64,000 nt of DNA from Fusarium oxysporum f. sp. lycopersici 4287 (lineage: Eukaryota > Ascomycota > Sordariomycetes > Hypocreales > Nectriaceae): NCBI RefSeq assembly GCF_000149955.1, contig NC_030992.1, positions 2,004,978 to 2,068,977 on the forward strand. The letters are read 5' to 3'. The notes beneath the pieces were generated by a model. That model searched no databases and was not told the DNA's origin. It worked only from the letters and a program-made list of their open reading frames with translations. Below, piece by piece: positions 1-10,275 of this stretch. The position numbers and the translations under genes were made by a program. Positions within the stretch are counted from its first letter, which is position 1. Each line of letters opens with the position of its first letter.

Positions 1-2432
1 AGCTCACTATTGTATTCATTGCATTGTTCAACACTCATTGGGCGGTCCCTTGGTACAGGGTATATGTAACACCAAGGTACATCATGGCGTTATCAAGCAA
101 TCAGCTAAAGGTTGAGCTTGTACATCTTTCGACTCAACTACCTTGAGTCTTGAAGTAAGGTCCTCAGACATGCAGAGAGTAGATCCTGCACATGTACAAC
201 ATTTAGCATTTTTCGAATATGTTATTTGCAATACCTGGTGAAAATACCGAATCGGACAAGTGGTTGACTGTACATCTAAAACACGACAGCCTGTCTTAGT
301 AGGTAAGTTTTTGGAAGAGTCTAGTGCTCCAATTTCTTATACCAAGGTTCATTTTGGCCTTTGATACTTAGTTGTAACAAAGGAAAGAAAACCTACAAAT
401 CTACTGGAAACCTAAACGGTTTTCCCGAGTTATGTCATGTATGATGTCAAATACCTTTTCGAGACTATGAAGAACTTGGTAGAAAATGTCGTAGTGAACA
501 GCTCTTCACTATCATGCTGTGTGAGTCCGACGTAGAAAGTCTGAGAGAATCCAAATCAAAGAACAAGAGAGTGAAGAGTTGCCTCGAAGGGGACCAGAAG
601 AACAAGAACAAGAACAGGAACAGGAACCAGAGTAGCCGGGAGATCAACGTGGGGATCATAGATCCAGGTATCAATTAACCATAACCCCTTGTTGTGTTTC
701 ACTAATATCCTGGTTGCACTAAGTACTCATCAAGAAAGTATTCTCACAAAGAATTAGGTAGCCACATGAAGTCACATAAAATAACTGAAATAGCAAGCCT
801 TGCTAAAGAAAGTGTATTCTGTTATACTGGATAGCAGAGAGGAGCAACCCAGACTAACACTAAAGCATACCTGTTTTGGCTACTCAAGAGAAACTTGAGA
901 AGCAATTTTCAGATGCTATATAGAGAACGTGTCTGTACACACCACAGTGACAAGTCTCCCGTGAGCTGTACCATGGTCTCACCGTTGAAGCGACAGTAGG
1001 AAAGACGCCTTGTTGATCTTGCAAGCTCCAGCGCAACGTTCGACGGGATATTAACATTTGATGGCGACTGAAGAGAGGTCTCGACTAACCATGAGATGGC
1101 CAAGGCCAAGAGTTGAACTATGTAGGTGAGGTGAGGCGAGGTTGATACTTCTTGGTGTCGTGCATTGGTCTTCTCAGGGGACTTCGTACCTCACTGTGAC
1201 CTCCAAGATAATGTAAACTCTGGAAGCACAGGGAAACTATATACCTCCAAAAGAGCGGAAATATTGTCCAAAGGAGGAAAAAAAAAAAAAAAAAAAAAAG
1301 ACAAAGACTCATACGTAGTTATTCATTACGGACGCTAGGATCATTTTTGCTAGACTCGGGCCGTTATTTGTGAAATTATAGTAAAAAGGCTCGCAATTGA
1401 GCACACAAGCAATATAAATATATCATCGGCAAGAATGCCAATGTCTTCTTAGCAAGAAAACTTCGTGGCGATTGTGTATCATGTGTCAACACTGAGACTC
1501 ACTCTTCTGTCTCTTATCTTCAACCACCGTGGGGTTATATTTGCTCTCGTTGGTAAGGTAGTCAGATAATGCAGGGAAGCTACCCTCATCCTACAGCCAC
1601 ACGGCAAAGAAGGAACGTGACCTGAATACAATCAGTTCTATCTCATTACACCTACCTTAGGTACTGATAGCCCAAGAATGTATACGAATATCCACCACAT
1701 GAGGCATATGTTACTTTTCAACCCACAAATCCCCCTCTGCAGTTCACCTCAGTCCAGTCCGGCCCAAACTAGGAAGCCAAGCAATGGAACCATCGTCAGA
1801 AACCCTGGCATCTAACTGTACCCCACGATTTCAACCATCCTCTTCAAGAACCAATCACGGCATAACGCCGACTGACGCCATCCCCCCTCTATCTTAGCCT
1901 CAATCCGGGGTGAAGGGAAGCTCTCCTTCTGTGATATTCTTTTTTAGGAGAGAAGTGCCGCAATCGCAATTGGGTCACAATGGGAAACTCGCGCTTCTCA
2001 TTCTCCCCACACAGACTGTGATGTAGTCCTTTTAGCTGTCTGAATCTGGCCTAAGCTGGTGGAAAACGGTGGTATAAAGGTAAGGTAGTTAGGTTGCTTT
2101 GAGCTCCGTGGCCTCGGCCGTTTAAATTCACTATCAATGCTTCAGTGGGGAATGGATACCTAGAAAGGCGGGGGAACTTGCTCTGCTCTATCATGATATC
2201 GGGGTTTGAAGCTGATGAAATCACCTCCATAAAGGCTCGTTTCTAGTATTACATAATGTAGACTGATAAGTATAGATATACTATAGCTCCCGACTTATCT
2301 CGCAAGTTCATGAGACCAATTGATATCAGAAACTCGAAAAGATCCAACCTTATCATGAACAGCTTCCCCTCCTCACAACAACCCTGCGGTTATCTCCAGT
2401 GGATCCCGCTGCAACGTTGGTAGGAGTCAGAG
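1..2432. other. Gene-free left flank
   Basis: No convincing gene is visible. The short open frames here are low-complexity or lack coding character. The stretch includes a 22-nt A run (1278-1299) and an AACAAG/AACAGG hexamer-like tract near 600-632, whose complement gives a Phe/Leu-rich shadow frame. It reads as AT-rich intergenic DNA next to a mobile-element remnant. Confidence 0.6.
1278..1299 (+). repeat. Poly(A) run of 22
   Basis: An uninterrupted run of 22 A after GGAGG. It could be a retroposed tail or simple slippage; no flanking duplication is obvious. Confidence 0.85.
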
Positions 2433-2516
2433 GGGAGGCAAGAAAACTTAAGACGGCTATTCTGATGGCGAAAAGATTCAGGTAAGTTTAGTATAACTTA
2501 GCATAGATCTAGGAGG
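2433..2516 (-). mobile_element. MITE-like element, truncated copy A
   Basis: It begins with the same terminus, GGGAGGCAAGAAAACTTA, as the intact copy at 22,063-22,193. On the complementary strand its interior matches the right half of that copy, including an AACTTACCT then CTTTTC core followed by an AAGTTTTCTTGCCTCCC end. The other half is missing, so this is a one-ended copy lying in inverted orientation relative to copies B and C. The outer limit near 2516 is approximate. No transposase is encoded. Confidence 0.55.
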
Positions 2517-2886
2517 CCCTTAGATTAGGTATTTTTGACACCTTGGGTCATCGTCAGAGGGTTTCTTGCTTCTTCGAGGCAGGGAGTGACAGAGCCGAGT
2601 TCACAGCGGGTTCCAGCCTGTGCTACCTTAGCCAAGCCCCAAGCGAAGGCGCCAAAAAGCTCCCTTGTCGAGTTGTCACTCATTGCCCAAAGCCCGTCTT
2701 GTCTCCAACAGCGGATCGTCTGCTCATGACCTAATTCTCTAAACCCCCCTCCACACTCACTCTCTCGCTCTCTCAACAATATCCATTCCTCTTGCGTCCA
2801 ACTCCCTTTGCGCCGAATATCCTCAACTTTCATAGTCAGTCGATCTCTCCCGGAAACTGCCAGCTTTGGCCCTCGCCATTATCATC

Positions 2887-3432
2887 ATGGCCAACCTCCC
2901 ATCGCAACACCCCACCCTCTCTCTCCATCTCTCCGACGTCACCCTCACCCCGCTCATCACCTCGGCCTCGTCGCAATCACACCTCGAATCCCTCACAGCT
3001 CTCACCTCAAGCGCCCTCTCCTCCCAGACCGCCGCTCAGCGACTCGGTCTCGGTCGCCCCCAACGTCTCATGGTTGAGTACCCTGATCGTGGGCCTGTCG
3101 TAATACACTCATATCTTGATCCTCGCGACGCTGTCGATACAGCTACCAACAACGCTGCCGCGACCGCCTCTAGCCGCCCGGGTTCAGCGCCCGGGTCAAG
3201 TCACGACCCCGACTCTAGAGCACCTCGGTCTGAACCTGCGCCGTCCCATGACGATCCGCGATCCGAGGATGCGGCCCCGTTGCTCGTTGGTGTGGTCGTC
3301 GCAGGGTCCGCAGATGAAGCGAGAGAAGCCCGCCGCGCATCAACAAGGCTAGAGCGCGTGGGAAGAGAATTCCAAAGGGAGTGGGCTGCTGAGAGTAGTC
3401 AAGAGCGCGCAAACGACGAGGCGCCAGAGTGA
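2887..3432 (+). CDS. Small acidic protein, possibly roadblock/LC7-like
   Basis: An intronless frame of 181 residues, started at the ATG at 2887 (MANLPSQ) just after a CT-rich leader typical of a fungal promoter. The N-terminal half (about residues 10-85) alternates hydrophobic helix-like and strand-like segments. A disordered Ser/Pro/Asp stretch follows (about 90-130), then a hydrophobic strand LLVGVVVAG and a charged amphipathic helix. A strand followed by a long charged helix at the C-end resembles roadblock/LC7 proteins of the LAMTOR/Ego type that tether TORC1 regulators to the vacuole. This assignment is inference only. It converges with the transketolase gene. It could equally be an unrelated conserved hypothetical protein. 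Confidence 0.6.
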   Translation: MANLPSQHPTLSLHLSDVTLTPLITSASSQSHLESLTALTSSALSSQTAAQRLGLGRPQRLMVEYPDRGPVVIHSYLDPRDAVDTATNNAAATASSRPGSAPGSSHDPDSRAPRSEPAPSHDDPRSEDAAPLLVGVVVAGSADEAREARRASTRLERVGREFQREWAAESSQERANDEAPE

Positions 3433-4072
3433 TCAGGCTGCAGAAACACCCACCAGCTGGGGTGCTTGTCGTTCACATGATATGACGAATTACATTTACG
3501 AAGCGATATAATGCGATGCGATGCGATGCGATACCACGAATCAAAGTGAGAGAACGATATAAAAGTGCTTAGCAATGACGGGATAAAAGTTTTGGCGTCT
3601 CGGATTGTCATCTTGTTCTCTGATGATGCGATCGAGTTTCGATGACATGTGTGATGAGACGGAGAAAAGTCATGAGAGTCTGGGTTTACGGAGAATGCAT
3701 TCACACAAGAAAACCGTCTTCGAGGAAGATGGTATTGGTTGGGGGGGGGGGGCACACGCAATCGCATGATTTGACATTTGGGATCATGAGTTCAAGCCAG
3801 TAAAAGCTGCCTTGACTACATAGATGATAGAATCCCATGGCAGGCAGATACCACACAGCTTATCACAGCACGAAATGGCTCACTTAAGTCAAGTTCTTTG
3901 TTCTAAAAGATTCAGTTTCATCTTGTAGTACGTGTCTAAGTTGCTGTAAATCCACAAAACCTTGCTCCAAAGTCCATCGTCGTCACTTGCATAATCATTC
4001 TGTCCGGGCTGGTATCCTCCCGGTGTTTTTAGTCTTATCCTTCGTTTCTTTTTACTCGTTATTATCTTTGAT
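3433..4072. other. Convergent 3' flanks
   Basis: The space between two convergent stops. It holds an ATGCG pentamer repeat (about 3511-3531) and a run of 12 G (3741-3752). No gene is seen; it probably contains both 3' UTRs. Confidence 0.6.
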
Positions 4073-6654
4073 CTAGATGATCTGCTGGAAAGCACGGTTG
4101 ATGGGGGATCGGATGTTGGGGACGTCCTTCCAGAAGTCGATGGTGGCGACGGCGCGCTTGGCAATGCCCTCAGGGGTGAACTCGAACTTCTATAATAGGG
4201 GTTAGTCACATATTCTATCGTGTGTAAACAATCATCGATCAAACTTGCCTTGTAGACATCCTTGTAGGCACCAGAAGCACCGAATCGGTTGATACCGAAC
4301 TGCTCGTGAGTGTAACGCTCCCAGCCCATGGTGCTCATGACTTCAATGGACAGAGAAGGAATGCCGTCGGGAAGGACGGACAGGCGATACTCCTTGTCCT
4401 GGAGATCGAAAGCCTCGAAGCAGGGCATGGAGACGATACGGGCCTTGATGCCCTTGTTATCCTGGAGATACTTGGCAGCATCGACAGCAATGGAAACCTC
4501 GGAACCGGTGGCAACCAGGGTGATGTCGGCACCCTCGACTTCACGCAGGACATAACCACCCTTGGCGGCCTTCTCGATAGTAGAGCCCTCGAGTTGGGGA
4601 AGGTTCTGTCGAGACAGAGCAATGATGCTAGGGGAGTGCTTGGATGTCAAGCAGACGTAGTAAGCACCGCTGGTCTCGTTACCGTCGGCAGGTCGCCAGA
4701 CAAGACAGTTGGGGAGAGCGCGGAAGTGGGCAAGAGTCTCAATAGGCTGGTGAGTAGGACCATCCTCACCAAGACCAATAGAGTCGTGGGTGGCAACCCA
4801 GATGGTGCGAACGCGAGAGAGAGCAGACAGACGGACGGAACCGGCAGCGTATGAGACGAAGTTCAAGAAGGTACCGGAGTAGGGCAGGATGGTGCCGTAC
4901 GCAGCGAGACCGTTGAGGATGGCACCCATGCCGTGCTCACGGACACCGTAGCGGACATATCGACCAGAGTAGTCACCGAGACCAGTGGACTTGGGCTGGA
5001 AGTCGACAGCCTCCTTCCATCGGGTCAGGTTAGAGCCAGTCAAATCGGCGGAACCACCGAAGAGCTCGGGAATGACGCTCTCGACCTTACTGAGGACGGT
5101 CTCGGAGAGCTTTCGCGAGGCAATGGCGGGGTCGGAGGGGGTGTAGACGGGGAGGCTCTTCTCCCAGCCCTCGGGAAGATCGCCAGACATGCGGCGGACG
5201 AGGTCGGCGTGCTCCTTGGGGTACTGCTCCTTGTACTTGGCAAAGAGCTGGTTCCACTCCTGCTCGCGAGCGGCACCCTCAGAAGATCGCTTGCCGTAGA
5301 AGTCATAGACTTCCTGGGGAACAGCGAAGCTCTCGTCGGGGTTGAAGCCCCACTTCTCCTTGAGCTGCTTGATATCGTCGGCCTTGAGGGGAGAGCCGTG
5401 GACACCGTGGGTGCCCTGGTTCTTGGAACCGAAACCAATGGTGGTTCGGAGCTGAATAAGGGTAGGCTTGTCAGTGACGGATTGAGCCTCCTTAATGGCA
5501 GCCTCGATGCCGGCAAGATCGTGGTCACCGTCGTCGACCTTGACGACGTGCCAGCCGTAGGCCTCGTATCGCTTAGGGACATCCTCAGTGAAAGCCACAG
5601 CAGTGTCACCGTCAATGGTGATCTTGTTGTCGTCCCAGATGGCAATGAGGTTGCCAAGCTGGAGGTGACCAGCCAGAGAGGAGGCCTCGCTGGAGACACC
5701 CTCCATCAAGCAGCCATCGCCGAGGAAAGTGTAAGTGTAGTTGTTGACAAGAGGAAAACCGTCCTTGTTGAAGACAGCTCCGGTATGAGCCTGGGCAATG
5801 GCCAGACCAACAGCGTTTGAGATACCCTGGCCGAGAGGGCCAGTGGTGACCTCAACACCGGGAGTGTCGTGAGCCTCGGGATGACCGGGAGTGCGGCTGT
5901 CGACGGACTGAGGAATGTGTGAGCAAGCAAGGGTTAGAGCCAGAGAGTGAGCTACATACTCGGAAAGCCTTCAGGTCATCGATGCTGAGATCGTAGCCGA
6001 AAAGGTGGAGGAGAGCATACTGAAGCATGCAGCCGTGTCCGTTGCTGAGGCGCAAAATAGTCAGTCATGGGAGCATTCGTAACGTGTAAATCAAGACAAA
6101 ACTTACGAGAGGACGAAGCGGTCACGGTTTAACCAGTCGGGGTTCTTGGGGTTGAAGTTGAGGAACTTGTTGAACAGGACGTGGGCAACTGGGGCCATTC
6201 CCCTGTGACGACAATGTCAGTGTGTTGTTCTCATCGCTCAGCTCATCGAAGGGTGGTGAAACTCACATGGGAGCACCAGGGTGTCCAGAGTTGCTGTGAG
6301 CGGTCGCATCGGCCTGTTGACAGCTCGTTAGTACTCATGTTGTTCTGGAGGTTCATAGTCAGGGTATTGAGAGGCTGGCGGGCTCAATGGAACACAGCAA
6401 ATACAAGTGCAACTGCCATGAGGCCAAGTAATAGAGTTCTCTGGAGAATATTGTCCTCATCACATTGTTGCGCGTCTCGTGTCTCATCTCTCATGGTAAA
6501 ATGGCGGGGCAGCCGTGGCGGGGTAAAAGCCAATTCAGCTGCGCAGAGGTCAAGAGAAACGAGAGCAAAGTAAAGCAAAGTAAAAGGGAGGGGAGCTTAC
6601 CGCAAGGACACGGATGGTGTTGATGGCCTTCTGATCAATCTCGCCGTAACCCAT
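4073..6654 (-). CDS. TKL1: Transketolase
   Basis: Transketolase moves two-carbon ketol units between sugar phosphates in the cytosolic pentose phosphate pathway, using thiamine diphosphate and Mg2+. Six exons join in frame: 6654-6601, 6313-6267, 6202-6107, 6044-5960, 5907-4249 and 4189-4073, giving 685 residues, the usual length. The start MGYGEIDQ continues directly into the family N-terminus with [11 protein letters not shown] and NGHGCMLQY. The ThDP-binding region carries [13 protein letters not shown], and the pyrimidine-binding domain carries VREHGMGAI and TYEQ-like [11 protein letters not shown]. The protein ends FQQII. The last intron (4248-4190) starts GCAAGT, a GC-AG intron after an AAG codon. 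The open frame through it would otherwise read about 60 wrong C-terminal residues. The upstream promoter is rich in TACCT/AGGTA pentamers. Confidence 0.96.
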
Positions 6655-8973
6655 TTTGAATATGTATATGAGTATTTGGTTGTATGGAGGAGAAGAAAGG
6701 AAGAGGAAAGGAGGAAAAAAAGAAGAAGGAGAGGGTGAGGTAGAATGACGGAAAGATAAACGGAGCCAGCACCTTGCCTTGCCTTACCTTAGGTACCTTA
6801 CCTCACGTCTGACGTCTACCTACGGCGCTCTTCGCTCTACGCTACCTAGTACCTACCTTACCTTTACAGTGGAGGGTGGAGGGGTCGTGTCATGAATTGT
6901 TTAGTGGTCTCCATTTTTCTCTGCCAGCCTTGAGAAAATTCGACCGGGCGATATCCCGTGAAGGTGTTGCTATATGATACGAAATGAGGTATAGTACATA
7001 AGGTACCTAACTACTGATTGAGGTCTCCTATGATATACGATGGTACCGATAGCATTGGATCTTAGAGTTCAAGGTATTCGGCTCTCTTGACGCTTTTCAA
7101 CTCAACTGAGAAGAAAAGTGAGGCTGCTCATGGTGACTATAGTCTCCCTCACTCCCCTCATGATGGATGTCTAATGCCCACCTTGGGCGGCCGAAGCTCT
7201 ACCCAAGACGTCAAAAGTTTCATTGTCTGCTGCATGCCTTATGTACTGTACTTGGTTGAATCAGCCACCCCAAATAGGTAAGCCGCCATCTTCACCTTGA
7301 GAATCATGAACCAAACTCAGATTCAAGCTCACCAAATACAGAGCGTCCGCTCCCTCCGCTCCCTCCGCCGTCGCCGTCGAGACGAGGTCAGTGTGGCCGG
7401 CGACACGCCGAGTGGAGTCCCCGGTGGGGGACAGTTTTGGGCTGCAGGGGAGGATAAACCAGTGACGCCAGGGCGCCTAGGGTGCTCAGGGTGCCCCTCC
7501 CCGCTGTAACTGCAGCTTGCACCTCAACTTGATTGCTCTCTTGACACGGGCTGAGGCTTGGCTTGATAATGAATACTAATGCAATTCAATTAGACTTAGT
7601 CACGGCTCTGATTTCCCTAAAGCCCATTCATAAGCACCAGATCTCCTACGTGCTCAGGATAGACCCAATAATTTGGCTCCCAGCAGCTTCGTTGATCTTG
7701 GGAGGTCCTCACTTGTGGACCCTATTTCATCAGCATGAATCCCATGGCTTCCAATGGATGGATCTCCATAGTTAACAGCGGCACTTGTACTTTAAAGTGG
7801 CCATTGGAACAAATCCTCGCTGCTGTGACGTCGATTTGGCCACTTCGTCATTGCCAGAAAGATTCTTCTCAACCATACATTGTCGCTTTTGTTGGCGATT
7901 CTTGGCCATGATATCAAATTTTCATGTCAGCCACAGTGAGGTGGTTGCAAGTAAGGTCAGGTAAGGCAAGGTAATAAACACCAGATATTGGCGCCGCTTA
8001 CTAGCCAAATGATTCCACGCCATGTATTTCCCTCAATCCAAAACTGCAATAGCTCCCGCGTTTCGTCTGAGTCTGATCAAATTAACCGGCCAGAATAGAA
8101 ATAGGCAAAAAGTTGCCAGACGGACGGACAACCTAGAAACTCGAGAGACTCAATTGAATTGGTACGCCTAAAACACACCCCCACGAGGGGTTCTACTGTA
8201 GAGGGGCAACTCCGATCGCTCCCAGGTGTTGAGTCGTTTCGGATACCATGCCGTACGAGTTACTTTTTGTGTCTGCCTCTGCAACAGGTGCGCTTATTAA
8301 TGAGAGGATCAAAGTCGGATCAAAAGTCATGATGTGCTTTATCCGCAAATGATTTGGTTGAGCGAGCTAACCTTAGTGACATATCCGACTTTGGGGGTAA
8401 ATAAATGATGGGGAGCGATAGTCGGAGAGAAAACAACCAAGCTGTTCTCTCATCTTCCAAAAGGTGTGGTAGAGGTAGCACTTTTGAAACCAATGAGGAA
8501 AAGGACGAGCTATGTTGATGTTTATCAATGATGCCGTAACTGCTGATGAATGATATGATATTTCTATGTAAGAGCTCTAAAACTCTCCGTAGGCCCGGCC
8601 ACCATGACCAACTTACTGTGATAAACAGAATGTGATATGATAATATTCACAAGATTGATTGCCAACATGACACTGCATTATTCAATCCCACCTACATCCA
8701 GCCGTTCCGTACCCCGAAGAACCGCCATACCCATCCATCCTCGTCGCTCAAGGGAAGAAATGGAAATCTACATAGTACCTTATGTACTACTAGTCACCTT
8801 AGGGCAGCCATGATTCCAAAGTGGGGGGTTTTCGATTTCATCGGTAAAATATGTCCGATCTTTTTTTCCCGATATCAATCAATCCAACCACCAACCGACG
8901 ATATCGACGATATTGGTATTACTCACCGAATCAATACAGCCAATGAGCTAGTACCAGATACAAGTGAAGAGAA
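6655..8973. other. Divergent intergenic region
   Basis: About 2.3 kb between the transketolase start and the methyltransferase start. The transketolase-proximal part (about 6770-6870) is a degenerate array of TACCT/ACCTT and AGGTA pentamers, including TTACCTTAGGTACC. A G-rich patch lies at about 7390-7500. The small frames here show no recognisable protein. Confidence 0.55.
6770..6866 (+). repeat. Degenerate TACCT/CCTTA pentamer tract
   Basis: CCTTGCCTTACCTTAGGTACC-like units recur with variation through this stretch and include short palindromes. It sits about 120-210 nt upstream of the transketolase start codon, so it may be promoter-associated. A shorter related tract is at about 7958-7974. 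Confidence 0.6.
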
Positions 8974-10167
8974 ATGGTCAAGAAAACGGGCCCCTCCAGA
9001 AAGGTTGCTCCTTCAAAGCAAAGTTCGAGTTCAAAGCAGAGCTCCAAGAAACTATCTGCCCCGCTAGAAACCTCTTCACCAGCTCTACAAAGCGAAGAGC
9101 AGCAGCAGCGTCTTCTCAATATCTTCTCGAGTGCTTTCAACAATGTTCTGACTTCAGATGATTTCTCAAGGTTGCTTCAGGAGATAAAGCAAGCTTTGTT
9201 TAATCGAGAATTTGCTGCCGCTTTTGGGAGAGAGGACTACCTCGAAGCCTATGCTGCTCGATGGAGCCCCACACGAGCATTATGCTATGCTGCCGTGTTT
9301 CTCAGTATCAAGAAGCACCTTGACGGGATTCTGATTGCTAAGGAAGAGACGAAGGATACCACAAATATCACCAAGGAGGGCTCAGTATCATATACAAAGA
9401 TCGCCGGGTCAACCCAGGATGATGCAAATGACAAGCCTGAAGGGACTGAACTAGAAATCTTTCAGGATCTCAAACTTGACAGCACCTCTACTCGACGCAA
9501 TGCCGCTCTTCGAATGTTGTCTGTAGGCGGCTGTGCAGCTGAGCACGTTGCCTTTGCCTCTTATCTCCAGACAACTGCTACAGATGGCCATCTAACTCTT
9601 CTCGATTCGGGCCCATGGACAACGGTCATTTCTCTTCTTGAATCCAGCACCGTCAATCCTCCACCTATTTCAAAATATGCATCCACGGCACGCCAGGCGG
9701 CCAATCACCCACTGCTGGAAAATAATCAACTTTCACTGGACGTGGTGCAGCGAGATGTCCTGGATCTTGACATGGACTCTCTTTCAGCGCAATGTGCCAA
9801 TGGCAGAGTACCCATCATCTTGACTCTTCTCTTCACACTCAATGAGCTGTACACAACAGCAGGTATCGGCAAGACGACGAAGTTTCTCAAGAATCTTGGG
9901 CAGGTCCTGGCATCTGATAGCTTGGTCCTCGTAGTGGACAGCCCGGGAAGCTACTCCGAGGCAGCTTTGGGTAAAGAGAAGAAGAGATATCCTATGCAAT
10001 GGCTTCTCGACCACACCCTCATAGAAACTGAAACGCCTGGATACTCCTGGGAAAAGCTACAGTCGGACGACTCCATCTGGTTTCGTCTACCAGAAGGCTT
10101 GTCTTATCCAATCCCGCTCGAGAATATGCGCTACCAGATGCACTTGTACCGCTTACAAAAGCCATGA
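8974..10167 (+). CDS. BMT6: Probable 25S rRNA (uridine-N3) methyltransferase, Bmt6-like
   Basis: An intronless 397-residue frame starting MVKKTGPSRK. The basic, Ser/Lys-rich N-terminus fits a nucleolar protein. Residues about 45-110 carry the family signature RWSPTRALCYAAVF. A SAM-binding core follows, with SVGGCAAEHVAFASYL (about residues 187-202), an acidic strand-loop DVLDLDMDSL, then TLLFTLNELY, LVLVVDSPGSYSE and a C-terminal MQWLLDHTLIE segment. This arrangement matches the fungal family of Bmt6 (yeast YLR063W), which methylates N3 of a uridine in 25S rRNA. The family call rests on remembered motifs; the target base is inferred. It converges with the Sac phosphatase gene, with only 108 nt between stops. 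Confidence 0.75.
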   Translation: MVKKTGPSRKVAPSKQSSSSKQSSKKLSAPLETSSPALQSEEQQQRLLNIFSSAFNNVLTSDDFSRLLQEIKQALFNREFAAAFGREDYLEAYAARWSPTRALCYAAVFLSIKKHLDGILIAKEETKDTTNITKEGSVSYTKIAGSTQDDANDKPEGTELEIFQDLKLDSTSTRRNAALRMLSVGGCAAEHVAFASYLQTTATDGHLTLLDSGPWTTVISLLESSTVNPPPISKYASTARQAANHPLLENNQLSLDVVQRDVLDLDMDSLSAQCANGRVPIILTLLFTLNELYTTAGIGKTTKFLKNLGQVLASDSLVLVVDSPGSYSEAALGKEKKRYPMQWLLDHTLIETETPGYSWEKLQSDDSIWFRLPEGLSYPIPLENMRYQMHLYRLQKP

Positions 10168-10275
10168 TTGAGAAACACCAGCTTGAGAATGATCGTGATA
10201 TCTATGGTTTGCATTATTTATACCGTATTGTGTGGGATTAGATCGTTTATGCCGTTTCTTTGATGGCGGGATCTA

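Noticed and set aside
1440..1470. Another AGCAAGAAAACTT match to the MITE terminus
   Set aside because: Only about 13 nt match, with no core or second end, so chance is as likely.
4933..5820. A 295-codon plus-strand frame opposite transketolase
   Set aside because: It is the complement of a highly codon-biased exon; the composition (Leu/Val/Gly/Asp-rich) is typical of such shadows and no domain is seen.
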